DNA of 64,000 bases, taken from NCBI RefSeq assembly GCF_019904175.1, contig NZ_CP061913.1, forward strand, positions 10,230,001-10,294,000, read 5' to 3'. This stretch comes from Dactylosporangium vinaceum. Its GTDB lineage: Bacteria > Actinomycetota > Actinomycetes > Mycobacteriales > Micromonosporaceae. Below the pieces are notes generated by a model. The model did not search any database and was not told where the DNA came from. It was given only the letters and a program-made list of their open reading frames with translations. Below, in pieces: positions 1 through 8,113 of the stretch (the first letter of the stretch is position 1; each line of letters begins with the position of its first letter). The translations under genes were made by a program, and so were the position numbers.

Positions 1-16
1 CCCTGACCCCCATGTC

Positions 17-42
17 GATTTTCGTCGACATTGACACAAATC
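17..42. repeat. Imperfect inverted repeat, TTTTCGTC family
   Basis: The arms GATTTTCGTC and GACACAAATC are separated by a 6-nt spacer. The architecture is the same as the perfect copy at 6418-6445, with two mismatches in the right arm. It lies just upstream of the first gene, so it may be the terminator of a gene outside the window or a dispersed repeat. Confidence 0.5.
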
Positions 43-66
43 CTGGATTATCGTCAACCTGGATCC

Positions 67-1311
67 ATGTCAACGTCAACTGGTGATGACCAGCCGCGTA
101 TCCACTTCCTCGACGTCACCAACCGCGACGGAGTGCAGACGGCCCGGACCGGGTTGTCGAAGTTCGGCAAGACGATGGTGAACTTCTACCTCGGCCGGCT
201 CGGCGTGGCTCAGTCCGAGATCGGGTTCCCGTTCCTGTTCCACGAGGTGCCGTACGTACGCGCGCAGACCGCCCTGGAGCGGGCCGGCGCGTTCGGGTCG
301 CTGCGATTGTCGGGTTGGTGCCGAGCCGTCGTGGCCGACGTGGAGCGATCGGCCGGGCTCGGACTGAGGCACTACAACCTTTCTATCTCGACGTCGGACC
401 AGATGCTCCAAAACAAGTTCCGCGGCAAGCTGAACCGGGACGCACTGATCCGCGAGATGGTCGCGGCGGTGCGGACCGCCGTCGAAGCCGGCGCCGAGAC
501 TGTCGGCGTCAACGCGGAGGACGGCTCGCGCACCGACGAGGGGTTCCTGACCGAGTTCGCGCTGGCCGCGCGGGAGGCCGGAGCGGCTCGGCTGCGGTAC
601 TGCGACACGATCGGCGGCGACACCCCGGGCCGGATCGGCGAGCGGTTCGCGAAGCTGGCCGGGGCCACCGGGATGCCGATCGAGACCCACTGCCACAACG
701 ATCTCGGCATGGCCGTGGCCAACTCGCTCGCGGGCACATTCGGCGACCTCGCCGCGGGCCAGGACGCCTGGATCAACACGTGCGTCAACGGGATCGGCGA
801 GCGCTCCGGCAACGCCGACCTGATCTCGTGCATCCTGGCGCTGCGGCACGGATTCGGCGTACCGGACGGGGCCCAGATCGGTGATCAGCTCGACCTGACC
901 TGGGCCCGCCGGTTCGCGGGCTGGGCCTCGTACGCATTCGGCCAGCCACTGCCGAACAACCAGCCCGGCGTGGGCCCGAACGCCTTCGCGCACGAGTCGG
1001 GCATCCACGCGGACGGCGCGCTCAAGGATCATCGCAACTACGAGCTGTACGACGAGGAGCTGCTCGGGCCGCACCCCTCGGACCGGCACGCGCGGGCGGG
1101 GCGGATCGTGCTCACCGGGGAGTACGGCGGGCTGGCCGGCTTCCGCCACGTCATGGACGACCTCGACATCGAGGTGACGGACGAGGCGAAGACCTTCCAG
1201 CTGGTGCAGTTGTGCAATGCGGCGACGGGGCGGCCGCTCACCGACGACGAGCTGCGGTTGATCGCCGCGTATCCGGACGAGCTTTCGCTGCTGTACCCCG
1301 GCCTGCTTTAG
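67..1311 (+). CDS. Homocitrate/2-isopropylmalate synthase-family protein
   Basis: This is a 414-residue enzyme of the HMGL-like (DRE-TIM) superfamily, whose members condense acetyl-CoA with a 2-oxo acid. Visible signatures are the N-terminal NRDGVQT metal/substrate motif, HCHNDLGMAVANS in the barrel, GERSGNADL, and a C-terminal HESGIHADGALKD stretch typical of homocitrate and isopropylmalate synthases. The C-terminal regulatory LeuA dimer domain is absent, so feedback inhibition by leucine is unlikely. The ATG at 67 is preferred over 31 because the homology begins right after it. No leucine or lysine biosynthesis genes are adjacent, so the 2-oxo acid substrate cannot be assigned; a NifV/AksA-like or secondary-metabolic role is possible. 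Confidence 0.85.
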   Translation: MSTSTGDDQPRIHFLDVTNRDGVQTARTGLSKFGKTMVNFYLGRLGVAQSEIGFPFLFHEVPYVRAQTALERAGAFGSLRLSGWCRAVVADVERSAGLGLRHYNLSISTSDQMLQNKFRGKLNRDALIREMVAAVRTAVEAGAETVGVNAEDGSRTDEGFLTEFALAAREAGAARLRYCDTIGGDTPGRIGERFAKLAGATGMPIETHCHNDLGMAVANSLAGTFGDLAAGQDAWINTCVNGIGERSGNADLISCILALRHGFGVPDGAQIGDQLDLTWARRFAGWASYAFGQPLPNNQPGVGPNAFAHESGIHADGALKDHRNYELYDEELLGPHPSDRHARAGRIVLTGEYGGLAGFRHVMDDLDIEVTDEAKTFQLVQLCNAATGRPLTDDELRLIAAYPDELSLLYPGLL

Positions 1312-1339
1312 GGTCTGTCGCTCTTCGGCATTCGCCTGT

Positions 1340-1760
1340 CACTCTTCGCGCTTGCCAGTCGCTATTGGCGCTTGCCAGTCGCTATTGGCGCTTGCCAGTC
1401 GCTATTGGCGTTCGCCGGTAGCCCTTCAGCGTTCGCCGGTCGCGCTTCGGCGCTCGCGTGTAGCACTCGGCTGTCGACTGTCGGCCCCGGGGTTCGTCTG
1501 CCACCTTCAGGCGCTCGCCCATTGCATCCGGCGCTCACCTGTCGCACTCGGCGTTCGACTGCCGGCCTTGGCGCTCGCCTGTGGCAGTTGGCGCTCACCT
1601 GTCGACCTTGGCGTTCGTCTGTCGCTCTTGGCGTCCGGCGTCCGGCGTCCGGCGTCTGCGTCTGCGTTGGCGTCGGCGTCGGCGTTGGCGTGTCGCTCTT
1701 GGCAATGGCGTTCGCCTGTCGCAGTTGGCGTTCGTGCCGTCTGTCACTCTTGGTGCTCGA
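1340..1760. repeat. About 21-bp degenerate tandem repeat tract
   Basis: The tract holds roughly 20 units of a 21-bp sequence of the form TTGGCGYTCGCCTGTCGCWC. It starts with near-identical units (the 20 bases CGCTATTGGCGCTTGCCAGT recur at the left end) and diverges to the right, with a short GGCGTC/TGCGTT sub-array near 1630-1690. Because the unit is a multiple of three, several frames stay open, but none has a convincing start or protein-like composition. It fills the space between the synthase gene and the next likely genes. Confidence 0.8.
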
Positions 1761-1781
1761 CGTTCGCTGTCCGGCGACCCG

Positions 1782-1976
1782 TCAGAGCATCGCGTGCTCG
1801 ACGATCCAGTCGAGTCGCAGCGTTTCGTTGTCGCTGAACTCGCGGTGCGCCATCTCCGTGAACCGCCGGGTTACCTGCAGCGGCGTGAACCGGTGCACGG
1901 CACACTCCATCCAGACCGGGATGCGGGACGCGGGGTTCGCGAGCACGACGTGTCGGCCGCAGCGATGCGCTGTCAT
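1782..1976 (-). CDS. Small hypothetical protein
   Basis: A 64-residue reading frame begins at an ATG at 1976 and ends in DWIVEHAML. Unlike the opposite-strand frames it has balanced composition, with Trp, Met, Phe and acidic residues, and it looks like a folded polypeptide. No family is recognised. The start is uncertain because the frame remains open to a GTG/ATG near 2216, and no clear ribosome binding site is visible. It would be divergent from the small membrane protein at 2112. Confidence 0.4.
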   Translation of the reverse strand: MTAHRCGRHVVLANPASRIPVWMECAVHRFTPLQVTRRFTEMAHREFSDNETLRLDWIVEHAML

Positions 1977-2111
1977 GTCGACCAAGCTAGGCGCGGCTAC
2001 GCCGGGCACCCACCCGGATACCGGGAGCCGGGGCCTGCACCAAATGGTGTACGCCTCGGTGTCTCCCCGTGGACGACGCCTCGCTCGCCGCCGATGCCTA
2101 GCGTCAGGTTC

Positions 2112-2285
2112 ATGAATACTCCACCTGCCAGTAGCACCATGCACGGCCTGGTGATCGGTCTGGCCACCGCGCTGATCGGCGTCCTGCTCGTCCCTTCGTT
2201 CGCCGGGCGAGACCATGCGCGCCAGTCACTCGGCAACGGCCTGGTCGTCATCGGCCGTGCGACGGTGGTCCAATGCGCCCGCTGA
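2112..2285 (+). CDS. Small single-pass membrane protein
   Basis: This 57-residue frame has one clear hydrophobic helix at about residues 10-29 (HGLVIGLATALIGVLLVPSF), followed by a basic, moderately hydrophobic tail. The ATG at 2112 is preceded by a short AGG. The last codons overlap the kinase start at 2273 in another frame, suggesting translational coupling to the two-component system. It could be a small accessory or sensing peptide for that system. No family is recognised. Confidence 0.45.
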   Translation: MNTPPASSTMHGLVIGLATALIGVLLVPSFAGRDHARQSLGNGLVVIGRATVVQCAR

Positions 2286-3919
2286 TCCGCCGCAGGACGG
2301 TCAGGTCCGACGACAATCAAGGACAACCGTCGAGCCGCCGCACGAGGGGCGGCCTTGACGAAAATCAGGGACAGTCGTCGAGCCGACGCGCAACAGTCAC
2401 GTCTGATGAAGATCCAGGACGCGCGTCGAGCCGACGTACAACAGTCACGCCCGATGAAAGTCGAGGACGATCGTCGAGCCGCCGCATGGCGGATAGCCTT
2501 GACGAAAATCTGCGACGATCGTCGATGCGCCGCACAACTGTCGAGCTTGACGAAAGTCCAGGACAGTCGTCGAGCCGGCGCGTTACCGCACTGTTCATCA
2601 CCGTCACCGTGCTGGGTGTGCTGAGTGCGTCCGCGGCAGCCGGGACGGCGCTCACCGCGCCGGGGCCGATCAGCCTGGCGTCGACGCTCGCACTGCTGCT
2701 GTGGCTGCAGCGTCGCTATCCGCTCACGGCCCTGGTCATCGGCGTCGCCACCGTGGCCGCGCTGCGCGTGTCGCACCTGACCGAGGCGGGCTGGCTGTGG
2801 CCGGCCACGCTGCTGTACGCGCAGGCCGCACTGGCCCGCGGAACGGCGACGGTCGTCACGATCGCGATCGTCAACGTGCTTACCGCGTTCAACCTGGACT
2901 GGACAGTGCTCCAGCACACCGCCCGCGAGTCGACCGCCACCGTCGGCACCGACGCACTGTGGCTGTGCGCCACGTTGGCGATCACCGTCGCCTACCGCAC
3001 CTGGCGCCGCCTCCAGGCCGAATCGCTGCAGCGCCTCCGCACCGAACTCGACGAACAGCGCACGGCCGAGCGGCTGCGGCTCGCACAGGAGGTGCACGAT
3101 GCGGTCGCGCACACACTCGCCGTGGTCGGTGTCCACGTCAACGTCGCGGCCGACGCGCTGGACTCAGACCCGGTCGAGGCCCGCGCGGCGCTCCGGCTGG
3201 CCCAGGACGTCCGCCGGCGTGCGATGGCCGACCTGTCCGCGCTCGTCGGCGTCCTGCGCGCACCCGACGCCACAGTCGGCAACACGGCTGGTGACGCGGT
3301 TGGCGACGCAGCTGGTGACGCAGTCCGCGGCGCGACTGGCGAGGCGGCTGGTGAGGCGGTCGACGGCACGGCTAGCGACCCGGCTGGTGAAGCGGTCCGC
3401 AGCGCGGCTGGTGACGCAGCTGGCGGCGCGGTCCGCGGCGCATCTGGCGAGGCGGTTCGCGGCGCAGCTGGCGAGGCGGCTGGTGAGGCGGTCCGCGGCA
3501 CGGCTGGTGACCCGGCTGGCGGCGCGGTCCGCGGCACGGTCGGTATTGCGCCGCCAGTGATGCCGCCGGACCTCGATGGCCTGGTTGAAGGCATCCGGTC
3601 GACGGGGCTGGACGCGGTGCTGGAGGCCGACGGCTCCCCTGACGATGTGCCTTTGCCTGTACTTCTGGTGATCGCCGCAATCATCCGAGAGTCCTTGACG
3701 AACGTGGTGAAGCACGCCGCGGCCCGGCACGTCACCGTACGGGTCCACTATGGACCGCCCACGTCGATTACTGTCCTCGACGACGGATCGGGCTCGACTT
3801 CGATCGGCGTCGGCAATGGTCTGCGGGGGCTCGAGGAGCGGGTGACTGCTCTTGGCGGCACTTTCAGCGCAGGGCCGGCCGAGGGCGGGTTCGCGGTGCG
3901 CGCGAAAATTCCGGCATGA
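2273..3919 (+). CDS. NarL-type sensor histidine kinase with repeat expansions
   Basis: This inner-membrane sensor kinase of the HPK7/HisKA_3 type autophosphorylates on His and passes phosphate to the response regulator that begins at 3916. Residues about 13-103 are six 16-residue Arg/Ser-rich repeats. Hydrophobic helices lie at about 104-245, the HisKA_3 box with HDAVAH (His about 275) at 265-330, and the HATPase domain at 460-548 with N-box ESLTNVVKHA, DDGSGS and GNGLRGLEER. Between DHp and ATPase domains lies an 85-residue Ala/Gly/Asp/Val repeat (about 338-424), a position where relatives have only a short linker. The true start may be downstream of the N-terminal repeats (Met about 72 or 85). 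Confidence 0.85.
   Translation: MRPLIRRRTVRSDDNQGQPSSRRTRGGLDENQGQSSSRRATVTSDEDPGRASSRRTTVTPDESRGRSSSRRMADSLDENLRRSSMRRTTVELDESPGQSSSRRVTALFITVTVLGVLSASAAAGTALTAPGPISLASTLALLLWLQRRYPLTALVIGVATVAALRVSHLTEAGWLWPATLLYAQAALARGTATVVTIAIVNVLTAFNLDWTVLQHTARESTATVGTDALWLCATLAITVAYRTWRRLQAESLQRLRTELDEQRTAERLRLAQEVHDAVAHTLAVVGVHVNVAADALDSDPVEARAALRLAQDVRRRAMADLSALVGVLRAPDATVGNTAGDAVGDAAGDAVRGATGEAAGEAVDGTASDPAGEAVRSAAGDAAGGAVRGASGEAVRGAAGEAAGEAVRGTAGDPAGGAVRGTVGIAPPVMPPDLDGLVEGIRSTGLDAVLEADGSPDDVPLPVLLVIAAIIRESLTNVVKHAAARHVTVRVHYGPPTSITVLDDGSGSTSIGVGNGLRGLEERVTALGGTFSAGPAEGGFAVRAKIPA
2309..2581 (+). repeat. 48-bp tandem repeat, six units, in kinase N-terminus
   Basis: Six degenerate 48-bp units encode a 16-residue motif of the form DENQGQSSSRRATVTS. 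Each unit carries GACGAAAATC or a close variant, which is also the half-site of the dispersed inverted repeat at 6418-6445. The array is basic and Ser-rich and lies just before the first membrane helix. Confidence 0.75.
3284..3544 (+). repeat. 12-bp tandem repeat in kinase DHp-ATPase linker
   Basis: About 21 copies of a degenerate 12-bp unit (GGCGACGCGGYT-like) encode four-residue units such as GDAA, GEAV and GGAV. The array stays in frame and adds about 85 residues between the phosphoacceptor and ATPase domains. Confidence 0.8.
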
Positions 3920-4581
3920 CCGTGCGCGTGCTGCTCGCCGACGATCAGGCCCTGGTGCGGGCCGGGTTCGGGAGTCTGCTCCGGCGCAGCCGGGACATCG
4001 AGGTGGTGGCCGAGGCCGGTACTGGGGATGAGGCCGTGCGGGCGGCCCGGGCCCACCGACCCGACGTCGTGTTGATGGACATCCGGATGCCCGGGCTCGA
4101 CGGGATCGCCGCGACCGAACGGATCTGCGGCGATCCCGAGCTGCGCGGGACGCGCGTGATCGTGCTGACGACATTCGAGACAGACGAGTATGTCTTCGCC
4201 GCGCTGCGGGCCGGGGCCAGCGGCTTCTTGACCAAGGAGGTCGAGCCGGACGAACTGCGCCGGGCGGTCAGGGTGGTCGCGGCGGGCGATGCGCTGCTCT
4301 CACCCAGCGTGACGGCCCGGGTGGTGACCGAGTTCGCGCGACGCCCTCTCGCCGGGGCCGGGCGGCAACTCGACGTCCTGACCGCGCGCGAGAGCGAGGT
4401 GGTCCGGCTGGTCGCGAGTGGACTGTCCAATGAGGAGATCGCGCGCGAGCTGTACATCAGCCCGCTGACCGCCAAGACCCACGTCACCCGCGCGATTGCC
4501 AAGGCCGGCGTGCGTGACCGGGTGCAGTTGGTGATCCTCGCGTACGAGAGCGGCCTCGTCACCGCTCAGCGCGGCGACTGA
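3916..4581 (+). CDS. NarL/FixJ-family response regulator
   Basis: This 221-residue response regulator overlaps the kinase stop by ATGA, so the two are translationally coupled. The receiver domain (about 1-120) has the acidic pair in LLADDQ, the phosphoacceptor Asp in VVLMDIRMPG, the conserved Thr in VLTTFE and Lys in FLTKEV. The LuxR-type helix-turn-helix (about 150-210) has LTARESEVVRLVASGLSNEE and SPLTAKTHV. It should activate or repress target promoters when phosphorylated by the upstream kinase. Targets are unknown; the neighbouring surface-polysaccharide block is a possibility. Confidence 0.95.
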   Translation: MTVRVLLADDQALVRAGFGSLLRRSRDIEVVAEAGTGDEAVRAARAHRPDVVLMDIRMPGLDGIAATERICGDPELRGTRVIVLTTFETDEYVFAALRAGASGFLTKEVEPDELRRAVRVVAAGDALLSPSVTARVVTEFARRPLAGAGRQLDVLTARESEVVRLVASGLSNEEIARELYISPLTAKTHVTRAIAKAGVRDRVQLVILAYESGLVTAQRGD

Positions 4582-5078
4582 GCCGGGCTCAACGCGGAGC
4601 GGGCGATTGAGCGCAGTGTGTCACTGGGATAGGCGCGAGCCGCGCTGAGCCGTGGTTGCCGCGTACTCAGTCGGCATCCCTTAGTCGTGCGGCGTGACGA
4701 CTCCCTTGCGGTTAGAGCCGGCCAATCGTTGCGTAAGGTGACGGCTGAATCAGCTTCACCGCGTTGCGCGGTGGCTGGATCTGGTCTGCCATTGCACTCC
4801 GCGACGGCTGGAGCGGACCGTCACTGTGCGGTGGGACGGGTGGTGGTGGTTCGCACACGTGGCGGCGGGAGTCGCACATTGGAGTGCGATTTGGGCGGTT
4901 TATCCGCGCATCGTAGTCGACGTTCGGATGAGGTCGGGGCGCCGAACGGAGGACTCACCGGATCGCGATCACGACTCACCGTATTGAGGGACGCCGTCCG
5001 CTAATCCGTGACTTTCCGGAAACGCACAGTTCACTGGTTCAACCTGACAGGACGGCCACGACGGGTGATGATTTGCCC
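4582..5078. other. Intergenic region, no gene seen
   Basis: About 500 bp separate the response regulator from the next gene. A frame at 4687-5004 is open, but its composition resembles a random GC-rich reading and it has no ribosome binding site. The region probably holds the promoter of the glycosyltransferase; no clear operator was found. Confidence 0.5.
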
Positions 5079-6284
5079 GTGACTAGCCAACTGCGCGTGA
5101 TGTCGATCTATGAGGGGTTTTTCTCCGGCGGTGCCCGGGCCCTGCACACCACGGTCGTGGCCGGGCTGCACACCGGGGGGAGCCATCATCATTCAGTGCT
5201 GAGCATCTACGGGGCCATGCGGCGGGAGACGATCCTGCAGCGGATGGAGGACGACGCCAGCTACCGCTCACTGAGCGCTATCGGCGTCGAGGTGCGCCCA
5301 CTGGGCCGCCGGATCGGGGGCGGCTCGGCGGCCCGCAAGACGTTCAGTCAGTCCGAGGTGGCGACGGCGTTCGCGCACGCCGAGCGGGCCGACATCATCC
5401 TGTCGCTCAAGGAGCAGCCGCTGCGGCTGGTCAACCTGCCCGACTTCCCGCGCAAGCCGGTCATCGTGTGTCTGCACCGCTCCGATCCGGAGAACCAGGG
5501 CAGTGCACTCGCCGAGTTCAAGACCGCGGTGGCGGACGGTCGGGTGGCCGCGGCGATCTGCTGTGCGGAGTCGACGCGCGCGGCGTACCAACGGGCAGGC
5601 ATTCCGCAAAGCCTCCTCAAAGTCGTGCCGAACGGTGTCGACCTGACCCGTTTCCAGCCGGTGACGGGGCGTAAGCGGGGCGCGCTGCGCCGGTCGCTGG
5701 GAGTGCCGGCCAAGGGCGAGGTGGTCACGCTGGCGGCGCGGTACGACGCGATGAAGAACATTCCGCTGTTCCTGGCTTCCGCCCGGCGGTACCTCGAGCA
5801 CGAGCCCAACGGCCACGTCGTCATGTGCGGCGCGGGCATGACCACGGCGAACGTCGAACTGTGCGGGCTGCTCAACGATCTGTTCGACGACGAGCCGCGA
5901 TTCCTGAACCGGCTGCACCTGCTGGGCATCCGCCGCGACATGGAGGCCGTCTACGCCGCGAGCGACGTCGTGGCCCTCACCTCCACCAGCGGTGAGGCCG
6001 CCCCGCTGTGCCTGATCGAGGGCGCGATGTGCGGTGCGGTACCGGTCTCCACCGACATCGGCGACACCGCACAGATCGTCAACGGTATCGGCCTGATTAC
6101 TCCCCCCGAGCCGGACGCGATCGCGACCACCTGGTCTGAAGCCGTCGACCGCCGCGCCGAGCTGACGCCGCGCCTCCTGGCCAGCCGCGAGCGGTTCAGC
6201 CACACCCGGATGATCGCCTCCTATGCCGCCGTCATCAACCGCGCCCACCGCGAGCTGGGGCTGCGCGTTCCGCAGCGCCTTTGA
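5079..6284 (+). CDS. Glycosyltransferase family 4 (GT-B)
   Basis: This roughly 400-residue GT-B enzyme transfers sugar from a nucleotide donor. It has the Gly-rich N-terminal strand-loop SIYEGFFSGGAR, the hinge motif VPNGVDLTRF at about 185, and a C-terminal donor-binding half with VTLAARYDAMKN and the family-4 ExxxxxxxE region SGEAAPLCLIEGAMCGAVPV. The GTG at 5079 is chosen; an ATG at 5100 is an alternative because the fold begins at MSIYEGF. It is convergent with the GT2 gene and probably belongs to the same surface-glycan block. Acceptor and donor cannot be predicted. Confidence 0.9.
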   Translation: MTSQLRVMSIYEGFFSGGARALHTTVVAGLHTGGSHHHSVLSIYGAMRRETILQRMEDDASYRSLSAIGVEVRPLGRRIGGGSAARKTFSQSEVATAFAHAERADIILSLKEQPLRLVNLPDFPRKPVIVCLHRSDPENQGSALAEFKTAVADGRVAAAICCAESTRAAYQRAGIPQSLLKVVPNGVDLTRFQPVTGRKRGALRRSLGVPAKGEVVTLAARYDAMKNIPLFLASARRYLEHEPNGHVVMCGAGMTTANVELCGLLNDLFDDEPRFLNRLHLLGIRRDMEAVYAASDVVALTSTSGEAAPLCLIEGAMCGAVPVSTDIGDTAQIVNGIGLITPPEPDAIATTWSEAVDRRAELTPRLLASRERFSHTRMIASYAAVINRAHRELGLRVPQRL

Positions 6285-6417
6285 GCAGTGCTGCGGCCCG
6301 CGATCCCTTCAGGCGAGGCCCCGAGGGCCGCAGCACCTGTGCGCAGACCGGTGGTTCGCGGCGCTGTTGAGCAGGTGCGCGGGTCGCAGCGCTCGCGGGT
6401 TGGAAGCTTGATTGGCT

Positions 6418-6445
6418 TGATTTTCGTCGACGTTGACGAAAATCA
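6418..6445. terminator. Bidirectional terminator / TTTTCGTC palindrome
   Basis: A perfect 11-bp inverted repeat (TGATTTTCGTC / GACGAAAATCA, spacer GACGTT) lies between two convergent genes. The U-rich or A-rich arm edges allow it to terminate in either direction. The same sequence recurs imperfectly at 17-42, and its half-site recurs in the kinase repeats. Confidence 0.65.
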
Positions 6446-6456
6446 GTGAGGTTAGA

Positions 6457-7494
6457 TCAGGCGTGAGACAGGCCTCGCCAGCGGGCGCCCAGGCGGCGTT
6501 CGCGGCGGCGTCTGAGGAAGCGGGCCGCCAGGTAGAGCCGCGCGTACCAGGTGGGAGCCAGGCGGATCAGCAGGACGCTCAGGGCTACCAGCCAGAGCCG
6601 GTGACGTACACACGCGAAAATGTCCTTGAAATGCAGGTCGCGGCGAACGATTTCGACGACCGAGGTGCCCGCATCGCCGCCTCGGGCCCGAGCGGCCGCC
6701 TCGACGACGGACATGACGCCGGCGCGTAACCGGAAGTGCAGGAGTCCGGCGGCCGAGGCGCGGTTCGGCTCGGTGGACAGGATCGTGCAGGCATCGAGTA
6801 CGCCGGTGTAGAGGTCGAGGACACGGGGCGTGAAGGTGCCGGTGATCGACGCGCGGCGCTGCAGGTGGAAGTACGCCGGGCCGGCGACGAACGCCACGGT
6901 GCGGGCGCGGCGCAGGAGCCGGGCGCACACGCCGACGTCCTCGTACAGGCGGCCGGGCGGGAATTCGAGGTCGTCGAACAGATCTCGCCGGATGAGCTTG
7001 TTCATCATAAACGCGCGGATGCGCTGGAACAGGAACTCCTCGACTGCGGCCGGGCCGGTCCACACGGTGTCCTCGGTGCGACGCATCATCGGGCGGCCGG
7101 TGCCGCCGTCCTCGTGCACGGGCACCATGTCCGTGATGACGATGTCGACGTCGGGGGCGGCCGCGCGGGCGAAGGCTTCGAACAGATCGGGCGTTACCCA
7201 GTCGTCACTGTCGACGAACCACACGAAGTCACCACCGGCCGCGGCCAGTCCGGTGTTGCGGGCGACCGAAAGCCCGAGGCTGACCGGGTGTCGCAGCACG
7301 CTTACGGGAAACGGCGACTCCCGCAGCAGCGCGCCCGCCACTTCCATCGAGGCGTCGGTCGAGGCGTCGTCCACGATGATCAGCGAGATTCGAACGTTAT
7401 TCGGCACGCGCAGCGCCAGGAGCGCCGCGATGGTTCGCCCGATGTGCCGCTCCACGTTGTACACCGGCATGACGATCGAAACCGCCAACGTCAC
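6457..7494 (-). CDS. Glycosyltransferase family 2 (GT-A)
   Basis: This 345-residue GT-A enzyme opens directly with the family-2 core: SIVMPVYNVERHI, IIVDDASTD, GLSVARNTGL, and the metal-binding WFVDSDDWV (DxD). A C-terminal hydrophobic, Arg-rich end suggests membrane association. The GTG at 7494 is selected because GGAGAGG lies about 10 nt upstream and the family fold starts at once. Upstream, the frame runs on into repeat DNA as an Arg-rich artefact. It is the last gene of a minus-strand block with the GT4 and LPxTG genes, separated from the GT4 gene by the minisatellite tract. Confidence 0.88.
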   Translation of the reverse strand: MTLAVSIVMPVYNVERHIGRTIAALLALRVPNNVRISLIIVDDASTDASMEVAGALLRESPFPVSVLRHPVSLGLSVARNTGLAAAGGDFVWFVDSDDWVTPDLFEAFARAAAPDVDIVITDMVPVHEDGGTGRPMMRRTEDTVWTGPAAVEEFLFQRIRAFMMNKLIRRDLFDDLEFPPGRLYEDVGVCARLLRRARTVAFVAGPAYFHLQRRASITGTFTPRVLDLYTGVLDACTILSTEPNRASAAGLLHFRLRAGVMSVVEAAARARGGDAGTSVVEIVRRDLHFKDIFACVRHRLWLVALSVLLIRLAPTWYARLYLAARFLRRRRERRLGARWRGLSHA

Positions 7495-7539
7495 TGCCGC
7501 GCCGCCTCTCCATATGTTTCGTCGGGGGTCTTGATTAGC

Positions 7540-8113
7540 GTCTGGTGACGGTCGTCGTCCGCAAAGTCGTCGACATCGACGACTCGCACGCTCGCACCGG
7601 CGCCTTCGCTCGGAACGCTTACGCCGCTGCCTCTGCTGGGGACGCTCGCACTGCCACCTCTGCTGGGGACGCGCACACTGCCGCCTCTGCTTGGAGCGCT
7701 CACACCGCCGCCCGCGTTTGGGATGCTCCGGTCGTCGCCTACGCCTGGGGCGCTCGCCTTGGCGGCTGGTCTTGGGACGCTCGCGTCGGCGCCTACGCAT
7801 CGAGCACCCACATCACCGCCTGCGTCTGGGGCGCTCGCCTGGTCGCCTGTGCTTGGGACGCTCACACTGGCAGGTGCGCTTGGAGGACCCACACCAGCGT
7901 TTGCGCTTGGACGGCTCGCAATGCCGGCTGCGCATGGACGCGTTCCGTGACGCCCATCGCCTTGTACAGGTCGGGCGATCACGGCGGCGGCTGGGCTAGG
8001 GGCGCTCACACTGGCACGTGCGCTTGGAGCACCCCCACCAGCGTTTGCGCTTGGACGGCTCACAATGGCGGCTGCGCCTGGGGCGATCACGGCGGTGGCT
8101 GGGCTTGGGGTGC
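7540..8113. repeat. About 30-bp degenerate tandem repeat tract between two GT genes
   Basis: The tract holds about 18-19 units of a roughly 30-bp sequence of the type GCTTGGGACGCTCACACTGG. It fills the gap between GT4 (ending 8114) and GT2 (starting 7494). Adjacent units differ at many positions and there are no unique spacers, so it is a minisatellite and not a CRISPR array. Unit length divisible by three keeps frames open on both strands, so the surrounding frames run through it. Confidence 0.8.

Noticed and set aside
1997..3136. Minus-strand frame opposite the kinase
   Set aside because: It is antisense to the kinase repeats and helices and has no protein-like features. The kinase has complete motifs.
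4687..5004. Open frame of 105 codons between response regulator and glycosyltransferase
   Set aside because: No ribosome binding site, composition typical of chance reading, and no recognisable motif.
6457..7800. Longer GT2 protein with a 100-residue Arg-rich N-terminus
   Set aside because: The extension is minisatellite DNA read in frame. GTG 7494 has a good ribosome binding site and begins the catalytic domain.
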